Source: Theobroma cacao | Taxonomy: Eukaryota > Streptophyta > Magnoliopsida > Malvales > Malvaceae | Assembly (NCBI RefSeq): GCF_000208745.1 | Contig: NC_030850.1 | Coordinates: 11,640,640 to 11,704,639 of the forward strand | Length of the DNA stretch: 64,000 nucleotides | Reading direction: 5' to 3' | Shown here: positions 24,393 through 37,634 of the stretch, piece after piece | Layout of the letters: each line of letters opens with the position of its first letter | How positions within the stretch are numbered: position 1 is the first letter of the stretch | Notes under the pieces: model-generated | What the model was told of the DNA's origin: nothing | The model's input: only the letters and a program-made list of their open reading frames with translations | Database searches by the model: none | Translations under genes and position numbers: made by a program

Positions 24393-27300
24393 TGGCTTAG
24401 GGGTTTAGGCTTTCTTCTTCAACGGATTGATAGAGCCTGGTTCTGAGCCTGTGTATTTTGAAATGAGGTGAAGCAAAAAAAGAAAGAAAAGTTGTCTTTC
24501 GCTTCAAAGTAAAAAAAATGGCTTCATCCCTTCTTTTCCCTCCAATTTATGCTTTTGAATCTGGATGAGTGAGGAGCAATTTTACGGTGTGGCTCTGTGT
24601 TGCGTGCAGGGTAAAGAGATTTGTGAATCAAGACCGTTTGTTTCTTTTACTTTTAGCTCTCACCACGTTTTGACCCTCCAATTTGTTTTGCAAAAATATT
24701 TAAGATGCCATTTTCTTTGGCTTTTAATAACTGTATTTGTTTTCCAAATCATTATATGTATTTTGTTTTCGAAAGCATATTTTTAAGAAATTAAAAATAT
24801 AAAAGAGTAAAAACTGTATTTCGATGCAACACTAAATGCCAACTAAATATTTAAATAATATTAAGATAATAATTTCATTTCATGAACTATATTATATAAT
24901 AATATTTTTACTTTATTGTAATGTCACGAAATAATTATTTTATTTTTTATTTCATTTTGTGAATTAAAGTACAGTAAGATCTTTATCATTAATTAATTTT
25001 TCAAAAAATTGACACTTTCTAAATATCAAACGCTTTTATTACAAAAAGTGTATTTAATTCTTGTAATCCAAATTTGAATAAGTTAATTCTTGTACTTTCA
25101 CATTGAGAATAATTTAGGATAATTGTTAACATTGATAATATTTTGTGAACAAATCAATAAGTGTAATTTATATATTATTTTTATCCTAATGTGGATTTTT
25201 TTGAATAATTTTTTTAATTTTATTGGAAAAATAATTGTTAATCTTTGACATTTTTATATTTGTCCTTACATTATTTTTATTTTACAAGTATATCTTTTTT
25301 TTTTACTTTTTTCACACTTTTTCTTTCATTTTTTTTTATTTATCATCAATTTCATCTTCTTATCACTACCTTGCTTCTATCAACACTGAAATGCGCGACT
25401 ATCCAACCACCGAACTGGCCTTCACTGGCCAACCTATGACGGTTAGCAAGCCACATATATAGCCATCTAGAGTATATTTGGCTTGTTTATTTTTAGTTTA
25501 AAAATTATTATAAAGTTTTTATGAAAAATAATAATTTTTAAAATTAAGTTAAAATTGTATGATAAATTTACTTTTTATGAGCTCTTTTTTATAGATAAAC
25601 TGTTTGACAAAATAACTTATATAAACTCTAATTTTGATTAAAATTACTATAAATTGTATTTAATAAATCATGAGAAAAAAATTAAATCAAATAAAAAAAG
25701 ATGAGTGTGAAAAAATATAATTTCTCTTATAATATTATGAATTGTTGAAAGATAAAAAAAGAATATACAAAAATATTTATTGTTATTTTTTAAAAATTGA
25801 TTTGAAATTTATGACTTTTTAAGTTGAATAAAACTAATGTTACATATAAGAAAGAGAACCCAAAAAGGGGAAAAAAAAGCCTAAGGTAATGTTAATAATG
25901 GATCCAACTCATTAAGAAAATCACATTTAGCCATTGATTTGGCAACCCATTTTCCTATTGAAACGTTAATTCTATGCACGTCTATCAAGGTCTTAATGTC
26001 TTCACTAACAAAGTTTTCCTCTACGAACCAAAAAATGCTACCTAGTGTTATACATAAAAGAAAAAATTCTTCAAAATTGAGTTACCACAAATTAGTACAA
26101 ATATTAACTTCTCAATTTTCATCTAATTTATCTCAACAATTATTGAACTATTTGACTAATTATTTCAATCATAATCAATAAATAATATACACACCACAAA
26201 GAGGTTAAGAACAAATAAACATCACATAATTGTTATATCAAACAATAAATTGAAAAATATCAAATAATAACAAGAGTTTTCAAAGTAAAAAAAATGATAA
26301 AAAATAAAATGAAAAACAAAACAAAAAAAATAATACCTGAATGTAGTTTTGAATTTTAAATTTTTTTTTAATTTTTTGTAAGAATAAAAAAACCCTAAAA
26401 GGATGATTTGTAGAAAAGAGGAAAGGAGACAGAGATTGATAGGGAGGGGTTTTTTTTTAAAAGAGAATCTTTTTGGGAAAAAAATTTGTTCTAAGATGAA
26501 GGCGTGTTTTTTTAAAAAAAATTTCTATTTGAAGCTTTTTTTTTTATTTTATTCTTTAAAACATGTTATTTTTAAAAAAAAACTTGTCACAAAATACTAT
26601 TTAACTCAACTTTTACTTTTAAAAAGTAAATAAACTAAAAATAAGCCATGCCAAACAAGTACCTAGTCTCAAATTTAGTTGTTGACAGCTTTTTCACTCT
26701 CCCCTTGCTACATAGGTATGTGAGGAGAATGTGATAACCTAAACTTTACACTAGATACAATCTTATAGAAATTGAGGTTTTTAGACCTTATAAATTGAGT
26801 TACTTAAATCTTATAGAAATTGAGCTAGTTAAATGTGAGATTGGAAATTCTAAAACGTCTAGCTTTTAATTAAAAATTTTAAAAGTACATAACAAATCAT
26901 GAAAATTTAGCAGCACATAGCAAATCAATTTGTTGGTGGGAGTTTGGATCCATCCAATACACGGATGAAGAATATGTTATATGGACTTGTGGTCAGTTGA
27001 TAGCAGCTTTTATGAGAGTTTGACTCGCTTAAATGTATCATCGGAAGTTTGAACTTCACTGCATAATATTGAGGAGGAATGTCAACTCTTTTTAATGTGA
27101 AATAATCTTGGTATATGCTGAATATATTTTAAAATAACTTATTTTGAATTCAAAAATTACATGTGAATATTATTATGGTAAGATTTATCAATATAACATC
27201 TATTTCTACGTCAATCATTGTAATATGTGGAGTATCATTTCAACATATGTTTATTTATGTAATTATACATATTTAAGAATCTTAATTTAAAAATTATAGA

Positions 27301-27894
27301 ATACTAGAACACTACATATAATATGTTGATAAATATTTATATTATCAAAAATATAAATAATCAAGATTATATATATTGTAGTATAATTTATATGATGCAA
27401 ATAGAAATAAATTGAATAAATTTGTAAAATATTGATTTCCAATAATATCAAATATTATGAAGTGTAAAAGATTAATAATATATAATACCATATTAAAATC
27501 TTTGGAAGCTGAAAAATACTATTATCACGATTTTGTACTTGCCTCACTTGTAATATGATGGATATTAATTAATCATGTCATTATCATATGATTGTCAATA
27601 GATTAGTCATGTATCCTGTTTTAGTTCAAACTTGTCGTAATCTTCTTACTTTCAATTAGAGTAGAAACACAGCGTGGCATATGCTCGTGGCCGTAAGCTT
27701 AATATCGAAGCACCTAAACCTATATCAATTTTTGCATATTAACTTAAACATTAATTAAAAAAAAAAGAAGAAGAAGAAGAAGAAGGGGGAAACCATCTTC
27801 CTCTTATCTGAAAGCTTTAATGAAGAACAAAATGGTATCTTGTGCTTTTTCTACTTGTGTGCTATCTGTGTTTTTCTTCCCAAATAAATGGTGG
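24393..27894. other. intergenic region, CAP-H promoter side
   Basis: This spacer lies between CAP-H and the next minus-strand gene. It is AT-rich throughout, with no credible protein; open frames at 24565-24786, 25235-25462 and 26403-26633 are T-rich or A-rich low complexity. It contains an inverted-repeat element (25477-26665) and a short (GAA)n run at 27766-27786. Confidence 0.55.
25477..26665. mobile_element. AT-rich element with inverted ends
   Basis: The left end reads TTTGGCTTGTTTATTTTTAG. The right end in reverse complement reads TTTGGCATGGCTTATTTTTAG followed by a T-rich tract, so the two ends are imperfect inverted copies. The 1.2-kb interior is AT-rich and non-coding. No target-site duplication could be fixed, so the superfamily is unassigned. 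Confidence 0.5.
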
Positions 27895-29798
27895 TCAAGG
27901 TGCTGCATGAAATACAGAAGCAGCATCCTGAAGATCGACGGAGCGCTCAGTCAACAGGCGCACGGCTGCCAATGGTGTGAACTTCCTTGCAAATAGAAAA
28001 CAAGGTGCAATCGTAATATTAACATGGCACAACTCTTTGCGGTTCTCAGAGTCATAGTAAACATGGTTGATGACCTGTGCCAATTTGGGCAGCATTCTCA
28101 AATCTAGAGACTGATAGCAAAAATGACAATTCCGAAATATATACTTGGCATAAAGCTAGCCGAGGTTCAATCACTCACCTTTATATCTTGGATTAGTTGG
28201 GGACTTGCATCAGCATGATTGAACCTAAAAGGGTGCCAAGACCTCCTTTCCCCTGCTTCAGCAGATTGATTCCATAATGAGTAAGTCAATGTCCTTCTTT
28301 CAAGCTCGTTTTCAAGCCCACTCATCTAATTGTACAAGTAGAAGAATGGAATGCCCAGAAAGTAAAATTAAGGATCATATATAGAGGAACAATTCATACA
28401 TCTGAAGAAATTCAAGCTTTGATACAGATCACCTATACAAGGGCAGTTGGTTGCTTACTTTGAGCAGCGTCTGGACGTAGTGTTCATCAGGTATACAGTT
28501 ATGGCCATTCTGAAATACCTACTAGGCAATCACTGACAACATCAATCACTTGATTGAACCAAAAAGAAATTATTTGTATACAAATATAAATGTTGGATAC
28601 ACAGTTATTTTGCCCTGTTTATCAGGAATATATATATATGGCAAGACTTTGTTAACTTACAAAAGCCTGCAGTATCTGCCTTCTCTTTATTAGGTCTGCA
28701 GGCGGCCAACGCTGAACATAAGCAACATTACAATAGACAATTATTAATTGCATTCAACTGCCATAGCATCAAGACAGTATCCTAGACTAGTACTCATATC
28801 AGAGGAAAATTGAGGAGCATGGAATATAAGGCTTTCTGTACCTTACAAAATTTCCTGAAAACCGGAAAAACGAAATCATCATCTACGACAATTACAGCAT
28901 GTCTTCTGATCAACGCGATCCACTGAAATCATTAAGTAAAATTTTCATCATAGACAAATTAAAATGGACTGATTGGACAAAATGCAGTTCTATATTCTAA
29001 ATTGCAGAAGATTTTGGATGAATAGGTTATTAGTGCAAGAGAGTATAGAACTGATTGCTCTCAACCTGTCAGCTCCAAGTTCAATGGTGAGTGCTTTGTT
29101 CACTAAGATATTAGTAGATTATATTGGACCCAACAAGTTTTTCCGTTAGAAATGGAAAAAGGTGCTCCTTTTCTTAAAACTTATTTTAAGATGCTTTTCA
29201 AGATGCATCAACTTGAGAAATATAGCTTCCTATAATAGTAAGATGAAAAATGGACAGGTAGAATAGATAAAGAAAGGAAGAACCTGCGATCCTTTCCTCC
29301 ATTTTTCCTTTGGTATGACAGGAGACATCTCAGGACTGTAGCGATTTTCTTTAACATCAATAAAGCTACACAAAACAGACTACTGAACATTCAGCTTACC
29401 TACTGCATAAGCTATGAATTCAATTAGAAGATTTGTTGCATACATACATCACTAAGAAAATTCATTTTGATTTACTCTAACATTACATATACCTGTCCAC
29501 AAAGCTTTTTGAAGAAGACGTTAAGTAGCTGTAAACATAGCCAAAACTGTACAAGGGTATGCAGCTGTAAAATAGACAAAGGATAGATCTAAGGATTATT
29601 GACTCATATGCAGCTAGTGCAGGATAAAAACTTCACGAGTGAATTTATCTTTTACTATTCTCCCTCTTCCTACCACTAACCTATCAGAGAGAAGAACGAA
29701 TCTCTGATTTGCTGGATCATCTAGAGCAGCTTCAAATAGTAATCTCTCTGCTTCTATCATACTTGATTCTCCCCATTCTACCTGGAAGATGAATATTG

Positions 29799-29829
<31 letters not shown>

Positions 29830-31138
29830 TGTGAAAAACCAAGCACTTTGGATCCAAAGGATATGGATGAAAGCTACTGAAATTAGAGTAGATAAATTAT
29901 TGTACATATTGTAACAGGTGAATGCTATCCAACTGTAACTATGGTAAACTTTTTTGGTTTGTTATGACTTCAAGTTCATGCTAACTTGAAAGAAAAGAAA
30001 TCCCAAGACTTCAGCACAAGTCTAGACAACTGGTAAAGGGATTAACTGAGGAGAGGTTTTGATCTATAAATATATATTTTATGGGATGGCCAAGGCCCTA
30101 ATGTGCATTACACCTGTAATGGTCTTGAAAATCTTGCTCACACCAAATGAGAGCAGGGGCGCATAAATGTTATTCTACCACCTGTGTTAACATGATCTCA
30201 TAGTAAGGCTTGATTTGTGGATCCAAGGGGTATGGCCAGGAGGAATCTTCCTTAACTATATATAAGATCACAAGTATCCGTACTTTCTCTAAGACCGCAA
30301 CTCATTCAAACTTTCTTATTCCTCTTGTTTTCTCTCATCTTCATGCACAGATACCAACTTAATCATCAGAGGGTTATTGCTGGATCAAAATTGAACTGTC
30401 CGATTTCAGACCAGACGCTGTTCAATTTAAGAAACTTATCACCTGATCACACTATAAATCAAGTCATCAACAATACACATCCTAGGTTAAATTCCTGGGA
30501 TTCTTCGTCTTGCAGCCTATTCGGACTCATAGCAAGATACTTGTTGTTTGTAAAGCAATGCAACTATGCAAAGTATTTGCACGAGGTATATTCGGAAACT
30601 GAGGCTTACAAATCAACATGGATTAAATAAAGGAAGTACCTGGATGCTGTTATTCAACTGCCGACCATAAAAGAAAGCAGACCTCGTGTTGGATTCATTG
30701 AAAACAAAACCAGGTTCCGAGTGAACATAAATTGAGAACATTGAGGTATCAACATTCTGTAAGTTTCACAAATTGGCAAAGTAAGACAAGCCATGAATAC
30801 ATATTACTGCTCAAGTTTCACAGCCTACATCCCCATTACGTGAAAGAAAAAACAGAAGTAATTAAACAACAAACCTTAAGGAAGGTGCCCCAAAGAAAAT
30901 CCAGAGGCAGGTTTCTGCGAGCAAGAAAGAGAAAAGCGATCTTAGGAGTACATTTAAAGTGATCATCACCGAAAACACGAGATGCCTGATAGAAAGAGAT
31001 GACAGACTGAAGCGTGGTCTGAAAGTGAAGTCTGAGGAAAGCCAGGAGAAAAAGTACGGCACAGACAAGGATGACGAGTTTTGAGCCAAACTTGAAGGGT
31101 GGGCGTGCAAGTGATGAAGTTGCTCGCTTCTTCTTCAT
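27895..31138 (-). CDS. GT14 / core-2/I-branching-like glycosyltransferase (DUF266)
   Basis: Ten exons: 30875-31138, 30640-30756, 29681-29781, 29493-29564, 29284-29365, 28842-28922, 28661-28711, 28459-28509, 28179-28325 and 27895-28110, giving 393 residues with consistent phases. A short basic N-terminus precedes one membrane segment (about residues 18-38, KLVILVCAVLFLLAFL), so it is a type II Golgi-like protein. The body has KIAFLFLARRNLPLDFLW, VHSEPGFVFN, VEWGESSMIEAERLL, FVLLSDSCIPLYSF, PKEKWRKGSQWIAL, CIPDEHYVQTLL and a final CFLFARKF, the order typical of plant GT14 proteins related to mammalian core-2 N-acetylglucosaminyltransferases and rice BC10. It probably glycosylates arabinogalactan proteins or other wall glycans, but the acceptor cannot be read from sequence. 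Intron 2 (858 nt) has a (TA)n run. Confidence 0.92.
29805..29829. repeat. (TA)n microsatellite
   Basis: About 12 TA units lie in the second intron of the GT14 gene, 24 bases from the exon 3 acceptor. Length variation is likely between individuals. Confidence 0.9.
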
Positions 31139-31933
31139 GGCTTAGTTAAGGAGCAAGCAAGCTTTGTCACGCAAAGTAAATGGCATGGAGGGGTATAAGG
31201 GGGACAGTTTCAAGAATGGAGCAGAGCATTTATAAAGGGGTTCAAGTGCATTAGAGTGGAATGAAGCGTTAAGCTCCTCATTAGAGTTTGTTAAGAAAAG
31301 CTGTTATGGAGAAGCACGTCAAATGTGTTTTTAGCGGGTTTTACTGTATTTGCCATTTGTCAGACTTCTGTTCAAGCTTCTTCCCCCATGTTTGCTTAAT
31401 TAATAATGAGCTGTTACGAGGGATTTCCGGGTAAACCAGCAGCAACCGTCCAAGTGCTTCCCGGTTAAGTCTGATCATCACAATTATATACGCACAATTT
31501 ATGATCATCTATCTCAGTTTCCCATGCAATACATTATGTTTCCCAGAGCTTGATTGTTGTCCTTTGATGTCTCAAGAGTATCTGCAACCTCTGATTTTAG
31601 GTTTTTACAGAAGGCATATCAGGAGCAAACAACAATCAATATAAACATATGAATGATGAAATAGAATTGAGGAAGGGTATTCATGCTATGTAATTGATCC
31701 TAAAAGAATTGGCAAAGCTATAAAGTCCAACATTTAGTGACAGACATAGTATATAAGTGACGTCAGTAGTAAACAGAAATCATTTCCTATTTGTCCCCAA
31801 CCACTTTACAAGGCTTCAACAATAGAAACTCAAAGTGTGACACCAACTCTTTCTTCCATTCCTTGCTGAGATTGATGCATACTCCATCCCATTACTGAGA
31901 TGGAAAAAGAATCAATGTTGTTTATGTAACATC
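31139..31933. other. intergenic region, GT14 promoter and DUF212 3' flank
   Basis: Spacer between two minus-strand genes. It holds the promoter of the GT14 gene and the 3' UTR of the DUF212 gene. No open frame or repeat was recognised. Confidence 0.55.
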
Positions 31934-34900
31934 CTAACCGGAATTTCGCATCAGAAAAGCCACTATGCATCCCAACAAAGCACCCGCAACAACCTGCACC
32001 ATATCATATACATCAATTATTTATGCCCGTTGGTAAGATTGTTAAAATGCTTAAAATACAGATGTCTCCCTCAACAATGGATGTTACCCTCCTTTCTTTT
32101 TCACCTTGGTAGATTGTATACATTTGCATGCTTAATCCCATCTCATATATGTGAGAGAAGGCTGATATCATTACTTTGTAGACTCAATTACACAGAAAAT
32201 TTGAACCTATACTAAGTTGTAAGCACTACTATGAGGGGCGCAATAATCTCATAAACTATGAAGTGCTTCTTCTGGCTTACTAAGGCTCCATTTGGTTGAT
32301 ACTTTTGCTATTTGCCTTTTGTTTTCTGTTCATTTTTTGCTTTTCTCTATCCATTCTTCTTTTGTAAAAAGAAGGAAAAAGAAAATATCAAAAAGTATCA
32401 ACCAAATGGTCCTTAAGTAACAAGCCATTTCTTTAAGAGAAAATAAAGAACAAAAATCTGTGCTCTAGGTTAAACCTTATTGTTTTGCAGCTGGGAAGTG
32501 ATAATTGACTCATAAATCCAGACTTATGTTCTTAAAGATATAGAGAGAGGGCAGGGTTGCCAACAGATATCAGCAATTCATAAGGATTTCACGTTTGGCA
32601 GGCTAAAAAAGCCTTTATGTTTTGGAGATGTCAACTGTAGACTTTGAAGCCTTCAAGGCATTGCTTACTCCTATCTTTTGCTTTTGGTGTTAAAATCATT
32701 ATTTCACTTTTTGAGTTTGCTACACACTAAGGGTGGAATACCTCTGTGATTTCAGGCTTACAAACTGATTGAAATTTTTATAATAATACAGAACTACAGT
32801 GATATACTGAGAAACAAATGCTTTTGGAAGAACTAATTAAGCAATAAGCAGTAGTTATCTTAGCTATTTGTACAGTGTAGAGAGAAGCAGACCTGGAGTG
32901 GAGTATGCCCAAGTAATTCACGCAGAGGCCTCACACTAGATAATGGGTGTTCAGGAGGGAACTCACACACAATTTGATTCAGCAGCTGCCAACATAGAAA
33001 GAAAAATATGAAAAGAGTGTATCAGGACTTCACAATATAGGTGTATCAAAGACAAATAAACTTTGTATCTACATTTCATGCAAAATGGGACTTACTTCAG
33101 CTTGACGGCCAGCATGAAGTCGGACACCTGAGGCATCATACATCACCTGCATATATAAAAAATCATCAACCATACTCACCACTCTAAAATAAGCATGTGG
33201 AATTCTTTCTCATAAAAAACTACTATTAAGATAAAAAAAATAGCAAGAGCATCAATGTCAATACAGTGCAATGATTTTGGTAACAATCATGATTACGTCC
33301 ATCCATATTCAGGAGAGCGTGAACTATGGCCGCCACTTTTGTCTTCCAAACATGGATGAAAGTTGAAGTACTTATTACTAACACTATGCGTAAAGCTAAT
33401 TCTCAGGTTTTAGTCCTCATGCCTTCTATTCTCTGTTGTTAAGCAAGTGGGTCTCCAGGTCGAAAGCAAGAAACAGCCAATCTGGCTTTCTGGTATAGAA
33501 TGTAGAGTCAACTATGAGGGAAGCAAAAGTCTAAAGTAGCAGCGATAACTTGATCTCGCAGAACTATGGTGTAATTCTACCACATGCGGAAACTTCTCTA
33601 AATATGTCCTCCTAGATAAAGCTTAAGCAAATTTTTACAGAGTATGCTCTCTTGGCAGCTAAAAGAATTCCAAGTGTTATATAGGAAGCAACAAGAAAAC
33701 CATAGGAAATTGGTATATAGGCTTCACCAATGAACTTATGTAACCAATATTTAATTTTGAAACTCCAAAGTCATTCAGTTACCAACTGAACTTTAGCTTT
33801 ATCCAGTTTCATTCAAAAATTCACCAGGGAGCAACATTCTGTCAAATATTTGTTATCCAGATCAAGTCACTAATCAGTTTTGAACTTGATCTGGACAATA
33901 AAAGCCAAATCTCTTCACATCAGTATCACTCAAAACAATTGGGAGCAAACCAAACTTAAACTCTTTTGGAAACAACAACATAATAACAAATTGTTACAAA
34001 AGAAACACATACCATACCAAGTGCATCAACGCAATTGCCTTAAATCCTGTCAAGATGATATGCATTGTAGGACAGAATTGCTGCAAAATTTCTAGAAGAC
34101 TGTTGATTATGGGAAGGAGAGAGAAGCTTAGTGAAGATTCTGTGGAAGATTTACAAAAAACCATAGAGATCAACATTGTTGAAGAACATGCTGCCTACAT
34201 TCTGAACAGGTAGTTCAGGTCTATGGGATGGAGATAGGAGAGAAAAGGAATGAGAAAGAAAAGCAAAGGGAAAGGAGGGCTTGCCACTGGCCAGCAGGTG
34301 GCTGCTCGCCTGCAGCATTCCCAAGCCAGTAGGAGCAAGGAGGGTCCAGAGAGAGAGAGAGGTCTGTCTCTGTCTATCTTAATAAATTATTTTTCTTAAT
34401 TAGATTAAATAAGGCTTTATTCTGATTAAGTTATCTATCAGTTTTATCATCATGACCTATCAGCCACTTGTTTTCCTTAATCACCATTACTGCTGACACA
34501 CCAACTTAAAAGATATAAGAGCTACATGTTTGCATGTGACTGCTTTCATTAATTTTTAAGCAGAATTGCACAAAAATTTAAATTCAGCAGGCTAATTGAA
34601 AAGAATTAAGAGTGGCAAATTGAAACATTGGGTATAAGTTTAGTTGCAAAATTGGCCATCATCCTGAACAATTTCTAACTAAAAATTTGCAATAGAATAG
34701 AAAATAAATATAAAAAAATTGAAACTCATCAAGTTGAGGGCAAATTTGAAAGATGAAAATATCAGAGATATGCAAATTTGATATAGATTCTAAAATTAGA
34801 TTTAAGAAAAATAAAAAAGAGGCCATGCAATGAAAAGATAGGTCATATGTGAGAATGTCACCACAACAAATGAAAAGTTAGGAAGCACATACGACACATG

Positions 34901-36955
34901 CCAAGACCACTGCAATTGCAAAAGCTGGTCCTCCTGTCCCATCCTGTAGACCTATAGCAACTGCTAGAGCTGTCACAGTTGCAGAATGAGATGATGGCAT
35001 ACCACCTGAATCAATCATTCTCTTAGAATCCCATCGCCCTTCTTTAAACCTGAGTATCTAGGAGAAACAAGTTCAAATATTTGAGCTACTATTCTGAAAG
35101 TATTGGGCCTGTGATTATAATCAACTGAAACTTGAAAACCTAATTTAACTACATATGCTTGGTCAAAATGTAAATAAATAAACTACCTATACAAGTGACA
35201 AAAATTTAACCCAAAGAAAAACCATGGATACACAATTAATTACAGCCAAACCTTTGAGTTAAACGGTTACAAAGAACAACCTTTTAATTTCCACTACCAG
35301 GGATGTATTTGCTACTTTTACCTCCAAAAGCAGGAAAGTGATTTCCCATATTTCAATCCTCTCAAGTGTCTTAGTTTGAATGTAGTCCTAGATCTTATTT
35401 GTTTGGTAATTGCTTTAAACTATTAGGAAGTCTTTCTCATATAAAGTTGTAAAGTCATTATTGTCTTATGGTGGAATTGTAAGACAACATCTGCATTGAA
35501 CAAGTTTTGCACAAACAATTATTTAGAGCTTAGTGAATAAATTTTTTTTTTTTTTTAAATGATGAGAGCCGATGAAATTCATCTATATGAAACTCTCCTA
35601 AAATGCCTTTACAAAAAGAAAAGATAAGCCCTAAAATGGAGGGGTAAAGAAAAGAAAAGATCTAAGCCTAGACTATCAAGACAAGGTTACACGATCAGCT
35701 AATGATACTGGATACAAAGATAGAACATAAACTGCCTCAACAATTCAATTCAAACCGTAAGTGGTTTTGACTCTGAAACCAGGACCAAAAGCAATCATTA
35801 GCATATGCTTTCAATAGTCCATCGCCCATTGAGAATCTAGAATATTACATTCAACAAATTTTAAGAAAGAGGGTGATTGAAAGGAAAATGTCAAATGTTT
35901 TTAAGGCTTCCTTTAACATCAATAAGCATTTTCTTTTCAGTTCTTCACAATTTCTGAAGAAAAATGGAGGCATTTCACTCTTGGCTATTTCTATCAAATC
36001 TACTTTTACTTTTCCTAAAAAAAAAAAAGAAAAAAAGAAAGAAAGAAAACCACCATGCCTCTTAAACACCTAGAAATACAGTACTAGATCTGGGGCACTA
36101 AAAGAAATCCCATAAGAATGAGATACACGCAATCCTTTTTACACAAGGAAACCAGATAAGCATATGGGAACCAGTCTTCCCTCTAGCTTTTGCAAGACCA
36201 TTAACAAAAGACAAAATTCCCTAAAAAATCCCATAAAAACTTCCAACTGACATTCCATTTTCAGTTAATTCGGCATTTCCCTTTCCTATGAGGAACTCAT
36301 ACATTGCATCTAACTAATTCCATACCTAAAATATAACTTCTCTTATTCAAAGTCCAATGTCCTTATTAGATTACCATATTGATGCAGGTCAAAACTTAGT
36401 GATCACTCATTGAAATTGAGTCTACTAGTCATTCAATTGAACAAATCGCAGGAAAGCTGAAACACAGGTTACCCCGACAAGGCTAAAGTAAACAAGTTTT
36501 TAGTAATCAGGGTTTTCATTAAATTAACAAATATGCCAACATTTCTATTTATTGGCAAACAGTTAAGTATTTTATGAGCAGTTGACAGTCAAAGCATCTT
36601 TTTTGAGGACTAAACCAAATTCCAAAATATTCCAAGTTTCGAGTTTATAACATTTTCATCAAACAACAACAAAATAACGAAATTCGAAAAATTGCAACTG
36701 AAATTCGAATATGGTAATAAGTTTAAACAAATGCGCAAGCAATCATGCAAATGAGCAAAAAAAATGAAACTGAGATTAAGAAAGGACGGACCAATTGGTG
36801 AACAGTTTGAGGAACTGAGCGAGAGCGAAGGCGAGGAAGGCCGTGATAAGAGGGAGGTTGTTAGGAAGCAGATTCGACGACGGAGACGACGCAAACGACG
36901 TCGCTTCGCTGCCTCTGGATGAGCTCGCATCAGCTGCCGTCATCACCTCGTCCAT
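31934..36955 (-). CDS. DUF212 membrane protein (acid phosphatase/vanadium haloperoxidase-related)
   Basis: Five exons: 36792-36955, 34893-35049, 33096-33146, 32893-32985 and 31934-31993, giving 174 residues. The conserved blocks are present in order: NLPLITAFLAFALAQFLKLF (membrane segment), RWDSKRMIDSGGMPSSHSAT, AIAVVLACVVMYDASGVR, LHAGRQAELLNQIV, HPLSSVRPLRELLGHTP and a final AGALLGCIVAFLM membrane segment. SGGMPSSHSAT and the AGR stretch resemble the phosphate-binding motifs of PAP2-type phosphatases and haloperoxidases, but activity for this plant group is, as far as I know, not shown. The start was set at Met 36955 (MDEVMTAADASS), as in relatives; the frame stays open upstream to another Met at 37057. 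Two of the four introns exceed 1.7 kb. Confidence 0.93.
32282..32416. mobile_element. short MITE with near-perfect inverted ends
   Basis: The left arm CCATTTGGTTGATACTTTTG is matched by the right arm GTATCAACCAAATGG, and the outer bases AAGG/CCTT continue the pairing. Total length is about 135 bases, and the RNA would fold into a hairpin. It lies in the last intron of the DUF212 gene (31994-32892). TIR sequence and size resemble Tourist/PIF-like or hAT MITEs; the target-site duplication is not clear. Confidence 0.8.
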
Positions 36956-37204
36956 GTGCTTTTCTTTCTTGTTTGTGCCTTCCAAAAAAGCTTTGGATCT
37001 ATGAGGAGCTTGATCTCGATTCGTCAAAGCCTCCCTCCAGCAGCCTCGGGCGACCACGCTTCAGAGAAATAACAAAATGAGGAAAAACGAAAAAGAGAAG
37101 GGCCCACGGAAGGCAGGCGCTGGGTCCTCCAACTAGAATGGGCCCACTAGTGGACTGGTAAATTTTGGCGCTTAGTGAATTGTTTATATTATTATTGGGG
37201 GGGG

Positions 37205-37289
37205 NNNNNNNNNNNNNNNNNNNNNNNNNNNNNNNNNNNNNNNNNNNNNNNNNNNNNNNNNNNNNNNNNNNNNNNNNNNNNNNNNNNNN
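37205..37289. other. assembly gap (85 N)
   Basis: A run of N is flanked on both sides by G-runs (about nine G each). The G-runs may be a sequencing artefact of the gap edges or a true G-rich tract. It lies about 250 bases upstream of the DUF212 start, so that gene's promoter is incomplete here. Confidence 0.99.
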
Positions 37290-37634
37290 GGGGGGGGGTG
37301 GGGATTAGTTGAGAAGGAAGAAATAAAGAATTTGGAATTTTGTTAATTCTAGTGCGCGCAAGTGCAGATAATTATTCGGCAAGAAATTTTAAAAAGAAAA
37401 ATGCACAAATGACTGATCTTTTGGTAAATTGCTTAAAAAGTGTTTTTTTTTTAAATTTCATCTAATTTTATTTTGAATTTTTAATTTATTTTTTCTACTT
37501 GTTTATTTATTTCTTCCATTGAATATACATTTATTTAATTATGCATAATACTTTAAAAAGTTTTTAAACTATTAAAAAATTTTAAATTAATTTTTATTTT
37601 TTTATATTTTTATTTTGAATCATATACTTTATCA

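Noticed and set aside
34050..34380. Moderately GC-rich block in a DUF212 intron as a captured gene fragment
   Set aside because: No frame in either direction gave a recognisable protein; it is left as unassigned intron.
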